Assembly (NCBI GenBank): GCA_016744705.1
Contig: JADGDU010000004.1
Coordinates: 182,801 to 220,392, forward strand
Reading direction: 5' to 3'
Source: Candidatus Krumholzibacteriia bacterium
Lineage (GTDB): Bacteria; Krumholzibacteriota; Krumholzibacteriia; LZORAL124-64-63
Length of the DNA: 37,592 nucleotides
The position numbers and the translations under genes are program-made. Shown in pieces: positions 1 through 8,453 of the stretch. A model generated the notes under the pieces. It searched no databases. It saw only the letters and a list, made by a program, of their open reading frames with translations, and was not told the origin of the DNA. Every line of letters begins with the position of its first letter. The first letter of the stretch is position 1.

Positions 1-1051
1 CGAGATACTGCCTGATATTAGCTTCGGCTTTGGGCAGGTTTTTCCCCATTTTATAGAGCAAGACACCTTCCTGAAATAAAACGTATGCTGAGTTTGGGTT
101 TTCTCTCAGAGCTTCAGTCAAGATAGCCTGTGATCGCTGGTACTTCTTATCCTTCAAATAGACTTGGCTAATGAAAACGGTGGCGGAAATTTCCCTGGGG
201 TCCAGGATTAAAGCTCGCTCAAAGGCATCGATCGCTTGTTCAGGCCGATCTGCGTCCATCAATAAATATCCCAGGGTGATCAACGCCCCCACCGGATTCT
301 CGTCTCTGGCTATACCCATTTCATAGTGCCTTATGGCCTCCCGTGTTTCCTTCAGCAGGTTCAAAAAACCGGCGTATTCAAAACAGGGTTCACTGTCCTC
401 ACCAAAATTGACGATGGCTGCCTGATATTCACCTCTGGCACCTGCCGAATCTTTATCCAGATGTTGGAGGATTTGGGCTCGTGCAAAATATCCATGCATA
501 GGGTCGATGGTAAAGATGGCCTCTGCCTGTTGTCGGGCTCTATCCTTTTTTCCACCGGCAAAACCGGGTACCACCATGTGGTATATCATCAATGCTTCCC
601 TGGCCTCAACATTCTGCGGATCCAAAGTAGCAGCCACTTCATAGGCCTTGCGGCAACTATTGGCCCTGCTGATGGCCTTCAACTTAGAGCCATGGCGCGC
701 CAGAAGGCCTAATATGTGTCCCCGCAGGATTTGATATTCGACATTATCATCCACCAGGTCAATGCACTTACGACTCTGTTTATCGGCCAAATCATATTCT
801 TTCAGCCATAAATAGGCTTGCGCCAGCTGATAGCGTAACAAAGCATCTTTGGGGTGTTCCTTGACCTGAGGTACCAACCGATCCCGGGCATCTTCCACCC
901 AACCATCTTCAAACCATTGGGTGAGGTTGTCCGTCTGGTCCTGGGACAAAGCTTCCGCAGCCAGAGATCCTAAGGCAGACACGGAAAAATATAGCAACAA
1001 TGCCAACGCACCAATCAATGCACCCTGTTTTGCAGCCGTTGCCAACGTCAC
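1..1051 (-). CDS. TPR-repeat protein, exported, 3' end outside window
   Basis: Partial gene: about 350 codons are open on the minus strand and run off the left edge without a stop. I chose the GTG at 1051 because a GGAGGG sequence precedes it by 6 bases; the only nearby ATG upstream is in another frame and hits a stop at once. Residues 1-35 look like a signal peptide with a hydrophobic core (ALIGALALLLYFSVSALG). The rest is helical and repetitive, with TPR-like units such as W-x-x-x-x-Y-x-x-A and A-x-x-x-Y-x-x-A-x-x-x-D-P. A V-P-G-F-A-G-G-K-K segment near the middle recalls a motif seen in other bacterial TPR proteins of this kind. TPRs bind partner proteins, so a periplasmic scaffold is likely, but nothing shows the partner. 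Confident in the gene and fold, not in its role. Confidence 0.8.
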   Translation of the reverse strand, partial: MTLATAAKQGALIGALALLLYFSVSALGSLAAEALSQDQTDNLTQWFEDGWVEDARDRLVPQVKEHPKDALLRYQLAQAYLWLKEYDLADKQSRKCIDLVDDNVEYQILRGHILGLLARHGSKLKAISRANSCRKAYEVAATLDPQNVEAREALMIYHMVVPGFAGGKKDRARQQAEAIFTIDPMHGYFARAQILQHLDKDSAGARGEYQAAIVNFGEDSEPCFEYAGFLNLLKETREAIRHYEMGIARDENPVGALITLGYLLMDADRPEQAIDAFERALILDPREISATVFISQVYLKDKKYQRSQAILTEALRENPNSAYVLFQEGVLLYKMGKNLPKAEANIRQYL

Positions 1052-1136
1052 TTCCTGCCCTCCGTTATACCCCAAGGATTCATATTAGTATTCGAGATAA
1101 TATAGAAAGGCCAACACCATGTGGACACCCCTTAGT

Positions 1137-1166
1137 TTATCACAACATTCAATAAAGTACTATATT
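1137..1166 (+). promoter_or_regulatory. Possible sigma-70 promoter for trmO
   Basis: TTATCA at 1137-1142 and TATATT at 1161-1166 are separated by 18 bases. Initiation would fall near 1173, leaving a leader of about 35 bases before the ATG at 1209. The -10 is a good match and the -35 weak, so this is only a candidate. Confidence 0.3.
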
Positions 1167-1208
1167 CCGGTCCTATCTTCTTTTTGGCTTTTTCCTGGAG
1201 AAATCAAC

Positions 1209-1682
1209 ATGAACTTCAAAAGCATCGGCACCATCCACAGCCCTTTCACCAGCTTGGCAGGCATGCCCATCCAACCACCAGGAGCCTCAGGCGTGCAAGG
1301 TACCGTTGAATTATTAGAAGAGTATTCTGAAGGTTTGCAGGACCTTGATGGCTTCTCTCACATCATCCTGCTGTATCAGTTTCACCGCAGTGAAGGGTTC
1401 GAACTGAAAGTCATTCCGTTTTTAGATACCACGCAACGGGGGGTCTTTTCCACCCGGGTCCCCAAGCGACCCAACCCCATTGGCCTGTCCATCGTCAAAC
1501 TTGAAAAAGTAGAAGGAAGAATTCTCCACATTGAGGGAGTCGATATTCTGGATGGCACACCAGTGATCGACATCAAGCCTTACGTTCCCAAGTTTGATAC
1601 TCAGGAAAACGTCCGGGCTGGCTGGCTGGAAAAGAACTCGGACGCCGTGCCTCAAAAACGTTCGGACGATCGATTCGTATAA
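1209..1682 (+). CDS. trmO: tRNA (adenine(37)-N6)-methyltransferase TrmO
   Basis: A 157-residue protein of the TrmO/YaeB (UPF0066) family, which adds the N6-methyl group to threonylcarbamoyladenosine at position 37 of ANN-decoding tRNAs using S-adenosylmethionine. Family landmarks are an N-terminal I-G-x-I-H-S-P-F, then L-D-G-F-S-H-I, and the signature R-x-P-x-R-P-N-P-I-G (seen as RVPKRPNPIGLS), followed by D-I-L-D-G-T-P-V-I-D-I-K-P-Y. The length fits the single-domain form; the C-terminal extension of E. coli TrmO is absent. The frame is open 30 codons further upstream, but the ATG at 1209 has GGAGAA six bases before it and begins exactly where family homology begins. It stands alone on the plus strand among minus-strand genes. 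Confidence 0.9.
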   Translation: MNFKSIGTIHSPFTSLAGMPIQPPGASGVQGTVELLEEYSEGLQDLDGFSHIILLYQFHRSEGFELKVIPFLDTTQRGVFSTRVPKRPNPIGLSIVKLEKVEGRILHIEGVDILDGTPVIDIKPYVPKFDTQENVRAGWLEKNSDAVPQKRSDDRFV

Positions 1683-1700
1683 GCGTCCCCAGCACAAAAA

Positions 1701-1734
1701 AGCCCTGCCAGATAAATAAATACCGGGCAGGGCT
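1701..1734 (-). terminator. Rho-independent terminator of proS
   Basis: AGCCCTGCC (1701-1709) pairs with GGCAGGGCT (1726-1734), a 9-bp stem. Read on the minus strand, the stem is followed by a T-run, so it ends transcripts from proS. On the plus side no T-run follows, so it is a poor terminator for trmO. Confidence 0.8.
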
Positions 1735-1752
1735 TACCATCAATTAACAGAA

Positions 1753-3231
1753 CTAGTAGGACTGGGAGAACAAGACCCGTCCGATACTTTCTTTGCCGCA
1801 GTGCACACATACACCCACGGTTTCATCCCGCTCAAAGGGAATATTCCTGATGGTTACTTTGGTTTTATCCTGGATCGTTTTCTCGCAATCCGAATCTCCA
1901 CACCAGTGGCAGTGAGCAAATCCACCCTCACCTTTGAACAGCTTCAGGAAATCATCCCAGCTGTCGATGTCCAAGGTGGCCTCTACCAGGCGTTCCTTGG
2001 CCCGGTCAAAGAGATCCTGCTGGATGCGGTCCAACTCGGCCGGTACGGCACTGGCCACATCCACAAACTTCACAGCCTGTTTTTTGCGATCATGACGGGC
2101 AGCCATCATCACCTGTTCGTCGTTTAAGTCACGAGGACCGATTTCCAGGCGCAATGGCACACCCTTGCGTTCCCAGTCTCCGTATTTCCAGCCGGGGCGC
2201 ATATTGTCGCGCTTGTCCACGTGAACCGGGCCCACAATGGGGCGCAATTCAGCAGCAATTTTTTCGGCAGCAGCCACCACTTCGGTCATCTCTTCATCTT
2301 TGCGCCAGATGGGGATGATGACAGCTTTTGTGCCAGCAATGCGTGGAGGCAGAATGATGCCATCGTCGTCGCCGTGGGTCATGATCAGAGCGCCCATGAT
2401 GCGTGTCGACATACCCCAACTGGTGGCCCAAACGTGTTCCACTTTGCCTTCGGCACTCTGATATTTCACATCGAAGGCCTTGGCGAAGTTCTGTCCCAGG
2501 TCGTGGCTGGTCGCCGCCTGCAGAGCTTTTTTGTCTTGCATCATGGCCTCGATGGAGAAAGTCTCCTGAGCGCCGGCAAAACGTTCGCTCTCGCTTTTGG
2601 CACCGCAGATCACCGGCATGGCCAGAATATCTTCAGCGAACCAGCGGTAAACTTCCAGCATCTGTAAGGTTTCTTCCCGGCCTTCTTCTGCGGTGGCGTG
2701 GGCGGTGTGCCCTTCCTGCCACAGGAATTCGGTGGTGCGCAGGAACATCCGGGTGCGCATTTCCCAGCGCATCACATTGGCCCACTGGTTGATCAGCAAA
2801 GGCAGATCACGATAACTCTGGATCCACTTGCGGTATTGATCCCAGATGATGGTCTCGCTGGTGGGGCGGATGATGTACTCCTCCTCCAGCTTGCTATCAG
2901 GGTCGGGAATCACATCGACCTTGCCATTGACCGTAACTTGCTTCAGGCGGTGGTGCGTCACAATGGCGCACTCCTTGGCAAAACCCTCCACATGCTGGGC
3001 TTCTTTGGCCAGAAAGCTTTTGGGGATCAGCAGCGGGAAGTAAGCGTTGACGTGGCCCAGCTCCTTGAACTTGTCGTCCAGGGTTCGCTGGATGTTTTCC
3101 CAGATGGCATACCCGGTGGGGCGGATGACCATGCAACCACGCACGGGGCTGTTTTCGGCCAATTCGCCGGCAGCGATGACATCCTGGTACCAGCGGCTGT
3201 AGTCTTCGCTTCTTTTGGTGATCTGGGGCAT
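1753..3231 (-). CDS. proS: Prolyl-tRNA synthetase, archaeal-like short type
   Basis: A 492-residue class II aminoacyl-tRNA synthetase that charges tRNA-Pro with proline. It lacks the editing insertion of the E. coli form and has the layout of the archaeal/eukaryotic-like ProRS (ProS type 3): an N-terminal catalytic core with RPTGYAIWENIQ, the motif 2 region (RWEMRTRMFLRTTEFLWQEG), motif 3 with the G-x-x-x-R-L-E-I-G-P-R-D-L segment further on, an anticodon-binding domain, and a C-terminal zinc-binding domain with a C-H-W-C-G-x-x-x-C pattern and a later C-V-H-C-G. The chain ends in Tyr, as is usual for this type. GGAAGGG sits seven bases before the ATG. A terminator follows directly, and a 97-base gap separates it from the HDOD gene downstream of its stop-to-start neighbour on the same strand. 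Confidence 0.95.
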   Translation of the reverse strand: MPQITKRSEDYSRWYQDVIAAGELAENSPVRGCMVIRPTGYAIWENIQRTLDDKFKELGHVNAYFPLLIPKSFLAKEAQHVEGFAKECAIVTHHRLKQVTVNGKVDVIPDPDSKLEEEYIIRPTSETIIWDQYRKWIQSYRDLPLLINQWANVMRWEMRTRMFLRTTEFLWQEGHTAHATAEEGREETLQMLEVYRWFAEDILAMPVICGAKSESERFAGAQETFSIEAMMQDKKALQAATSHDLGQNFAKAFDVKYQSAEGKVEHVWATSWGMSTRIMGALIMTHGDDDGIILPPRIAGTKAVIIPIWRKDEEMTEVVAAAEKIAAELRPIVGPVHVDKRDNMRPGWKYGDWERKGVPLRLEIGPRDLNDEQVMMAARHDRKKQAVKFVDVASAVPAELDRIQQDLFDRAKERLVEATLDIDSWDDFLKLFKGEGGFAHCHWCGDSDCEKTIQDKTKVTIRNIPFERDETVGVCVHCGKESIGRVLFSQSY

Positions 3232-3328
3232 GATTTCCCTTCCTGCAGTTTCTGACTCACGGGGCTATAGGGGCGGAAAGATAGCAGATTTCGGCTAAAG
3301 ACGAAAGGCGGGAGGAGAAATTTTAGGA

Positions 3329-4798
3329 CTATTGAGAAACAGCGTGGGCCAGACCGAGGATCAAACCCATTTGCTGGGCCAGACCCGCCAGCTCAGTGGC
3401 CTGCTCTACACTGACATCCTGGCCTTCGGCTCCACCATCAGCATATAGGACGCCAAAGACAGCACCGTCGGTGGTTCGCACAGGTGCCACGGCAAATCCT
3501 GTACATTGGGCAATGCGCAGTAATTCAAACCCCGCCAGGTCCCCATAGGCCGGACTGGCCGCGTTGGGGACATGAAAATCCCGGTGTTCAAGCACTGCCA
3601 AAGCCAAAGCTCCGCTGGGACGTTTCAAAGGCAATTCCAATTGGGAAGCCAAGGCCTCAGCTTCCAAACCAGACCATCTGAAAGGGTGCAAAAGGTGGTC
3701 TTGACGGTCAGCCCTGAAGAGAACAGCTCGTTCGAACCCCAGAATGCTCACGACACCATCCAGCGCTTGAGTCATCAATTCAATCTGGTCCTGGCCCGTG
3801 GCCAGACCATGGCCCACCTTGCGGTACAATTCCAGCTGGAGGGCGGTCCGTTGGGCGATCTCCCCGGTGGACATGGTTTTTGGAGCCACATTGACACTGC
3901 CTTGAGTATTCACAACCGCGCCATAGTTTTTCAATTCACCCATATCCAGTCCCAGACAATCGGCCAGAATTTCTATCTCTTTGGCCACTCTTTCATATAC
4001 GTCATCCAATTTTGCCGAAGGAATGCCCAGGGATCGACCGGCTTTGCGCAAAATGGAAAGCTCTTTTTGTTGGCTCTCCGGTTCACATTTGAAACGGCTC
4101 ATGGCGTTGGCGTATACAATGGTCCCCAGCAGTGGGTCGAGGCTTTTGGGTGGAGAAAGGGGATCGATGTCATGATGATCCCCAATGACATTCTGCAAGG
4201 AGGCAGGCAATTGCCAACGGGCGGCCAGACGGCGTCCGGCGCGGTCGTGAGTGATGCCAAAATGACGCCGCTCCGCCTCCAGGGCCGGAATCCCTCCAGA
4301 CAAATCAGTCAAAACCTCATCCATGGCACCGGGCGAACATTCGACCAAAACAACTTTGCCGATGTCGTGAATCAGGGCCGTAACAAAAGCTTCTTCTGGA
4401 GGGGTGGCCCCTGAGCTCTCAGCCAATATCTGGGCAAAGGCCGCAGTGACCAAACTGTGCCGGGAAATTTCCGCCAACCACGGGGAGCGGGATAACTTGC
4501 TCATCATATCAAAGACCGACAACCCCAAGGCCAGACGTCTCACAGATTCAAACCCCATCACAATGACCGCGCGCCGCACAGTGAGCACTTTTTCCCGGTT
4601 GCGGCGCTGGTAAAGGGCGCTGTTAACCACTTTCAGCACCCGCATGGTCAACGCCTGATCTTTCAAGATGCATTTGGCCAAATCGTCCGCACTGCTACGA
4701 TCATCATTGGCCACCACCTGGATGCGCAAAAGAGATTGAGGCAGGCTGGGAAGTTCTCCCATTTTTTCGATTTGTTCAAAGACATCCGCGCTGTTCAT
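3329..4798 (-). CDS. HDOD-GAF signalling protein
   Basis: A 489-residue cytoplasmic protein. Residues 10-215 are an HDOD domain, a non-phosphodiesterase-like relative of HD-GYP; unusually the H-D pair is retained (A-L-I-H-D-I-G-K at 141-148) along with G-D-H-H-D at 206-210. Residues about 325-485 look like a GAF sensor domain. HDOD proteins act in signal transduction, often with two-component, c-di-GMP or motility circuits; no ligand can be read from the sequence. I placed the start at the ATG at 4798, with AGAAGGA just upstream. An in-frame ATG at 4840 is unlikely because it lies inside a terminator hairpin and adds 14 residues without homology. The gene follows the methyltransferase on the same strand, with that terminator between them. 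Confidence 0.85.
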   Translation of the reverse strand: MNSADVFEQIEKMGELPSLPQSLLRIQVVANDDRSSADDLAKCILKDQALTMRVLKVVNSALYQRRNREKVLTVRRAVIVMGFESVRRLALGLSVFDMMSKLSRSPWLAEISRHSLVTAAFAQILAESSGATPPEEAFVTALIHDIGKVVLVECSPGAMDEVLTDLSGGIPALEAERRHFGITHDRAGRRLAARWQLPASLQNVIGDHHDIDPLSPPKSLDPLLGTIVYANAMSRFKCEPESQQKELSILRKAGRSLGIPSAKLDDVYERVAKEIEILADCLGLDMGELKNYGAVVNTQGSVNVAPKTMSTGEIAQRTALQLELYRKVGHGLATGQDQIELMTQALDGVVSILGFERAVLFRADRQDHLLHPFRWSGLEAEALASQLELPLKRPSGALALAVLEHRDFHVPNAASPAYGDLAGFELLRIAQCTGFAVAPVRTTDGAVFGVLYADGGAEGQDVSVEQATELAGLAQQMGLILGLAHAVSQ

Positions 4799-4816
4799 GG
4801 TCCTTCTCTCACACAT

Positions 4817-4844
4817 AAAAAAAAGAGGGTGCTTGGGCACCCTC
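4817..4844 (-). terminator. Rho-independent terminator after the zinc-ribbon methyltransferase gene
   Basis: GAGGGTGC (4825-4832) and GCACCCTC (4837-4844) form an 8-bp stem with a TTGG loop. On the minus strand it is followed by eight T residues (4824-4817). It ends only 18 bases before the HDOD start codon at 4798, so HDOD expression must come from read-through or from a promoter overlapping the hairpin. Confidence 0.85.
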
Positions 4845-4874
4845 CAGATATCGGCAGTTGGGCCATCATCTTGA

Positions 4875-5687
4875 TTATTCGTGTTTTCGGGCCAACCAGA
4901 ATCGCTCTAAAGGGTCGACTCCATAACGCAGACGGTCAGCCTTGGAAATGGAATCCGCAGCCAAAACTTCAGTCACATCCCAGCCGGCACGCAGAATGAG
5001 GTTCCCAAAATCCGGGGCAAATTGCCAGGCATGAGCGTGAGCCCGGTGGGGGTCAATTTCAATGCGGTGGCTATGAGCCTGACCTGGTTCAAAAGGCACT
5101 TGCAGCCAGGCCGTTCCGCCGGGTTTCAAGATGCGTAAAATTTCATCAACGCAGTCATCCAATTCAGGAATGTGTTCCAGCACATGGCTGCAAAAAACCC
5201 AGTCCACGGAAGAATCCAGCACAGGAGTTTGCCGCAAATCCGTAACAAAATCCGGGGCAAAACGTTTGTCATCAGCATCAATATCGCAGCGGAAGCACCG
5301 CGCCAAACCTTCGTGCTCCAGGACAAAACGCATGGCTGTAGAGAGAGAAAAGCCCACCATCACTTCTGGGTTCCATCCCCGGCGAGAGGCCAGTTCGTCC
5401 CGCACTCCGAGCACCAGTTGGCGGTGACGATCAAAAGATCCACAGCCAGGGCAAATGCAATGGGAGATCACTTCATCAGCGGAAAGAAAGGTCCGGAAAT
5501 TTCGGCCCTCCCAGCCGCACACGGTGCACTCTCGGCGTTTGGCAGGAATGAGTTTTTCACCAAAGGGCAAGAGCATGTTATCCAGAGCTCCGCTCATGAC
5601 CTTTCCGGCCATCAACGGATGCTTCCACAAACATGCGGGTGAATGGGAATTAAAGAGAGTGTCGGCGACAAATTTCAGTGCTGGCAA
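4875..5687 (-). CDS. Class I SAM-dependent methyltransferase with N-terminal zinc ribbon
   Basis: A 270-residue protein. Residues 54-82 carry a CxxC...CxxC zinc ribbon (C54, C57, C79, C82). The rest is a Methyltransf_11-like Rossmann fold with S-H-V-L-E-H-I-P and L-K-P-G-G motifs in the right order. Motif I, normally a glycine-rich D-x-G-x-G, is replaced by V-G-F-S-L-S, close to the H-x-A-P-E variant seen in a subset of these enzymes. The substrate is unknown; such proteins often act on small molecules or glycans. The start is a TTG at 5687 with GGGAGG seven bases upstream; the first in-frame ATG is 25 codons in and lacks such a site. A good terminator follows. Confidence 0.75.
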   Translation of the reverse strand: MPALKFVADTLFNSHSPACLWKHPLMAGKVMSGALDNMLLPFGEKLIPAKRRECTVCGWEGRNFRTFLSADEVISHCICPGCGSFDRHRQLVLGVRDELASRRGWNPEVMVGFSLSTAMRFVLEHEGLARCFRCDIDADDKRFAPDFVTDLRQTPVLDSSVDWVFCSHVLEHIPELDDCVDEILRILKPGGTAWLQVPFEPGQAHSHRIEIDPHRAHAHAWQFAPDFGNLILRAGWDVTEVLAADSISKADRLRYGVDPLERFWLARKHE

Positions 5688-5834
5688 GTTATCCTCCCAC
5701 CGGCCGGGCTGTAAAAGTTAGTGACCCGGAAAAAATGAATTCAGGCCCATTCAGTATCGTCGCCAGGCGGTCCAACTGAAGGGAATGTGGCCCATCATAG
5801 CAGGGTATCAGGCAGGAGCAAGGCCAGGATTGGA

Positions 5835-7169
5835 TTAGGGGCGCCAAACCAGACGAATGCTGCCAAAACCAATGCTGGAATCGTCTGCATTTTCCGTGTG
5901 ATTTTCGGGTTCATAATTGGCCATCAGGTCCAGACTGAAATGCCTGTTGATAGACCAATTCGCCATGAGCCAAATCTCCCAATAATTGAAATCCGAGTAA
6001 AGGGAGAGCAAGTCGGTGGACAGAAGATCTTGGGAATCAATGGAATCTAAAGCCACATCACCCTGGCTGTAAATGCGGCGGCCGTATTCCAATTGCAGGG
6101 AGCCACTGATTTCAGACCCGAAAGATTCCACACCCGCCCGCATGCCAAATTGGGTGTACTTTTCCGGGGAATCGCCCGCATCCAACCATTCGCTGGTCAG
6201 GCCCAGGCGCCAGGTGGGCCCCAAAGATTCCCCCCAGCGGTACCCCAAGACTCCCTGCAAGCGCCAGGAGTCGAAATATGTAGTGGTTTCTTCATCGTAC
6301 TGCCAAACTTCACTCTGCACATCCAAATAGACAAAGCCGCCGCCAGCGGTGACCAGGCTGTTACAGTCGGTGTAGTGGGCCCAGGCAGAGGGCCGAACGG
6401 TTTCGTCTCTGATCAACCGGCGGCCACTTTTGTGAAAAAGACGAATGCCCTGGCCTTCATCGTCGTGATAGTCGAGGTCCCCTTCCACTCGGTGAACTTT
6501 ACGATCGATGACCGTAGTATCGGGATAGGTTCGTCCGGAGAAGCGGTACCCAACACTCCACAGGTTATTTGTCAAACCCCGGCTACGCAGAAAGAGGCCC
6601 GTGCCCAATTCCTCTGTGTCCACCTCCAGTGTGGATGGTGTTTTGTAGTCGAGGACACTCTTCCAGGCACGCCACTCCATCATGGATTTTTCGCCAGCCC
6701 AGGGATAAGCACGTAAATCCAGACGACCTTCGATATTGTTGCTGGAAAGGGAGTACTCGGTGGTTTGGCGGTATTGGCGGCCGTAAAATTGGCCATCCAC
6801 ACGCAACCGGGTGATACGCTTATCGTCCAGATACTTGTACTGTCCTTCAAGCAGCTGACGGTATAATTCACTGCCGGCCGAAGCTTCAACCCGCAATCGC
6901 CAGCGGTGATTCACCTGTCGCGGGCTGCGACCTTCAAGACCAGCCGAGACCATATATTCGGCGATGGTTTCAGTGGTGTCGGTGGTGGCCAAAGGATAGG
7001 AATGCAAAAGGGCATCAAACCCGGTGCTTAACACGGGCGACCATTGGACAGTGTCCTTCCGGGGGGTAAAGCCTTTAAATCCAGCCAAGGGGTCATCAGC
7101 GCTTTCCCCAAAGGAAAATGCAGGGAACAACAAAACTCCCAGCAGCAGGCCAATGCAGATGGTTCTCAT
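5835..7169 (-). CDS. Predicted outer-membrane beta-barrel protein
   Basis: A 444-residue protein with a clear signal peptide (residues 1-21, ending F-S-F-G-E) followed by a chain of short alternating strands rich in aromatic residues and turns, such as L-D-Y-H-D-D-E-G and W-R-L-G-L-T-S-E-W-L. It ends in I-R-L-V-W-R-P, roughly as barrel proteins do, though without the classical terminal Phe. I do not recognise the family. Its ATG overlaps the TGA of the helical-protein gene by four bases (7166-7169), so the two are co-translated. Both lie downstream of a sigma-54 promoter next to an NtrC-type regulator, which points to a regulated envelope function. A transporter or a structural barrel are both possible. 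Confidence 0.65.
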   Translation of the reverse strand: MRTICIGLLLGVLLFPAFSFGESADDPLAGFKGFTPRKDTVQWSPVLSTGFDALLHSYPLATTDTTETIAEYMVSAGLEGRSPRQVNHRWRLRVEASAGSELYRQLLEGQYKYLDDKRITRLRVDGQFYGRQYRQTTEYSLSSNNIEGRLDLRAYPWAGEKSMMEWRAWKSVLDYKTPSTLEVDTEELGTGLFLRSRGLTNNLWSVGYRFSGRTYPDTTVIDRKVHRVEGDLDYHDDEGQGIRLFHKSGRRLIRDETVRPSAWAHYTDCNSLVTAGGGFVYLDVQSEVWQYDEETTTYFDSWRLQGVLGYRWGESLGPTWRLGLTSEWLDAGDSPEKYTQFGMRAGVESFGSEISGSLQLEYGRRIYSQGDVALDSIDSQDLLSTDLLSLYSDFNYWEIWLMANWSINRHFSLDLMANYEPENHTENADDSSIGFGSIRLVWRP

Positions 7170-8233
7170 CGCACCATATCTTCTGCCTGAGTCAGCAAAT
7201 CATGCGCGGCCCTTATCTGACGCAAGGCCGTTTGGAAATCCTCCTGACCCTGACTTTCAACAGCCCGTTCCCGCTGCTGGCGGGCCTGCTGCAAGAGCCG
7301 CACCGCCGCCTCGTGGCCAGAATCGCCCACCAAATCCGAGGCCCGACTACTGCGCTCATCCCAGCGTTCAATCTGGCGTTGCACCGACTCGGCGTTGGGT
7401 CCGGAGTCCTCGGCACTCATGGACCGATTGGCCAACCGTAAAGCCATGTTGGCCATTTGCAACGCGCGGTCCGGCTGCCCCTGGTCCCTGAAATCATGAG
7501 CTCGGCCCAGGGCATGTTCCGACTCGGTTAACAGTTTCCGGGCAGCCGGGTCCGCACTTTCCAATAATTTTTCACCAGCACGTTCGATAGCCATTTGGGC
7601 CATCTCAATTTTCTGATCCATTCTTTCGCTACCACCGCTGCCAGCCAGCATGCGGGCGGCGCGGTTCATCAACTCGGTAGCCTGCTCCAGCATTTTGAAA
7701 GCCAGACGGGCATCACCCTGTTGGTATTGCTCAGAAGCGCGAATGGCCATCCCTTCACTGCGACGCAATAAATCCAGAGCTCTTTGGTTATTAGCCTCCC
7801 GAGCCTGGTCCATCAAATGGGAATACTGGTCACGAAAGCGCTCGGTGCGCAAACGAACTCTTTCCTCATAGCCCATGGATTCCCGGGCCATGCGCACGGC
7901 GTTGCGGGATGCCGCGCGGCAGCTTTGGGCTGTTTTGAAAGCCATTGCAGTATGGTCTTCGGCCAAAAGACTGATGGATCGGCGATGCAAGTTCAACGCC
8001 TCTTCCAGAACTCGTCGCGCGGGCATATTTTCCGTCTCGCGCACCACATCGTAAGACCAATCCAACAGTTCGGTATTGCGATCTATGTATTCCTGAACGC
8101 GATCGGATTGGGAATTTTGTGCTTTGGCGGGCAAAGGGTTCAGGCTGCCAAAGAGAACAAACAGGAGTCCCAGAAGAGCCACTGGGATATGGGCTTCCTG
8201 GAGTTTCGTATGTTCTCGAATGTGCGTGAGCAT
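7166..8233 (-). CDS. Periplasmic helical-repeat protein of unknown function
   Basis: A 355-residue exported protein. Residues 1-38 form a signal peptide with a hydrophobic stretch (VALLGLLFVLFGSL) and a P-A-K-A cleavage site. The mature part is almost wholly helical and charged, with recurring A-x-x-L-L-x-x-A and R-A-x-x-x-M-A patterns every 35-45 residues, such as A-L-D-L-L-R-R-S-E and A-L-Q-M-A-N-M-A-L-R. This suggests a repeat or coiled-coil scaffold, though not a TPR match I can defend. The ATG at 8233 has GGAAGG seven bases upstream; an in-frame ATG at 8293 would lie beyond the sigma-54 start and adds no homology. Its stop overlaps the barrel gene start. It probably works with that barrel in the envelope. 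Confidence 0.7.
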   Translation of the reverse strand: MLTHIREHTKLQEAHIPVALLGLLFVLFGSLNPLPAKAQNSQSDRVQEYIDRNTELLDWSYDVVRETENMPARRVLEEALNLHRRSISLLAEDHTAMAFKTAQSCRAASRNAVRMARESMGYEERVRLRTERFRDQYSHLMDQAREANNQRALDLLRRSEGMAIRASEQYQQGDARLAFKMLEQATELMNRAARMLAGSGGSERMDQKIEMAQMAIERAGEKLLESADPAARKLLTESEHALGRAHDFRDQGQPDRALQMANMALRLANRSMSAEDSGPNAESVQRQIERWDERSSRASDLVGDSGHEAAVRLLQQARQQRERAVESQGQEDFQTALRQIRAAHDLLTQAEDMVR

Positions 8234-8293
8234 ATCAAACCTTCCAATGTCAGGGATCGGGAGCCCTGGAATCATAATATTTACAGTTAACAA

Positions 8294-8309
8294 TGCAGGG
8301 GTCGTGCCA
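8294..8309 (-). promoter_or_regulatory. Sigma-54 promoter for the helical-protein/barrel operon
   Basis: On the minus strand the sequence reads TGGCACG, four bases, then CTGCA. This matches the -24/-12 consensus TGGCACG-N4-TTGCA at every position but one, and the invariant GG and GC are correctly 10 bases apart. Initiation would be near 8283, giving a leader of about 50 bases before the ATG at 8233. It lies directly downstream of an NtrC-type activator gene. Confidence 0.75.
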
Positions 8310-8407
8310 GGAGCCCCTTTCCCTTGCTAATCGCCTAAATGACAATCGCTTAGACATCAACTCCTTTGAGCGAGGACCTCCAAGCAAAGATAATGTCACC
8401 CAGACTC

Positions 8408-8421
8408 GTACCCTCAGGTAC
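8408..8421. repeat. Short inverted repeat upstream of the sigma-54 promoter
   Basis: GTACC (8408-8412) and GGTAC (8417-8421) flank CTCA. It lies about 125-140 bases upstream of the predicted sigma-54 start, where enhancer sites for NtrC-type activators usually occur. Binding is inferred from position only. Confidence 0.4.
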
Positions 8422-8437
8422 AACTCATCCAGCCCTT

Positions 8438-8453
8438 TGCCCCCCGGGGGGCA
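8438..8453. repeat. 16-bp perfect palindrome, candidate activator binding site
   Basis: TGCCCCCC followed at once by GGGGGGCA, starting three bases after the stop codon of the regulator gene and about 155-170 bases upstream of the sigma-54 start. No T-run follows on either strand, so it is not a convincing terminator. The position suits an enhancer-type binding site. Confidence 0.45.

Noticed and set aside
3572..4414. A 280-codon open frame on the plus strand across the HDOD gene
   Set aside because: Antisense shadow with no homology; the minus frame carries the HDOD and GAF motifs.
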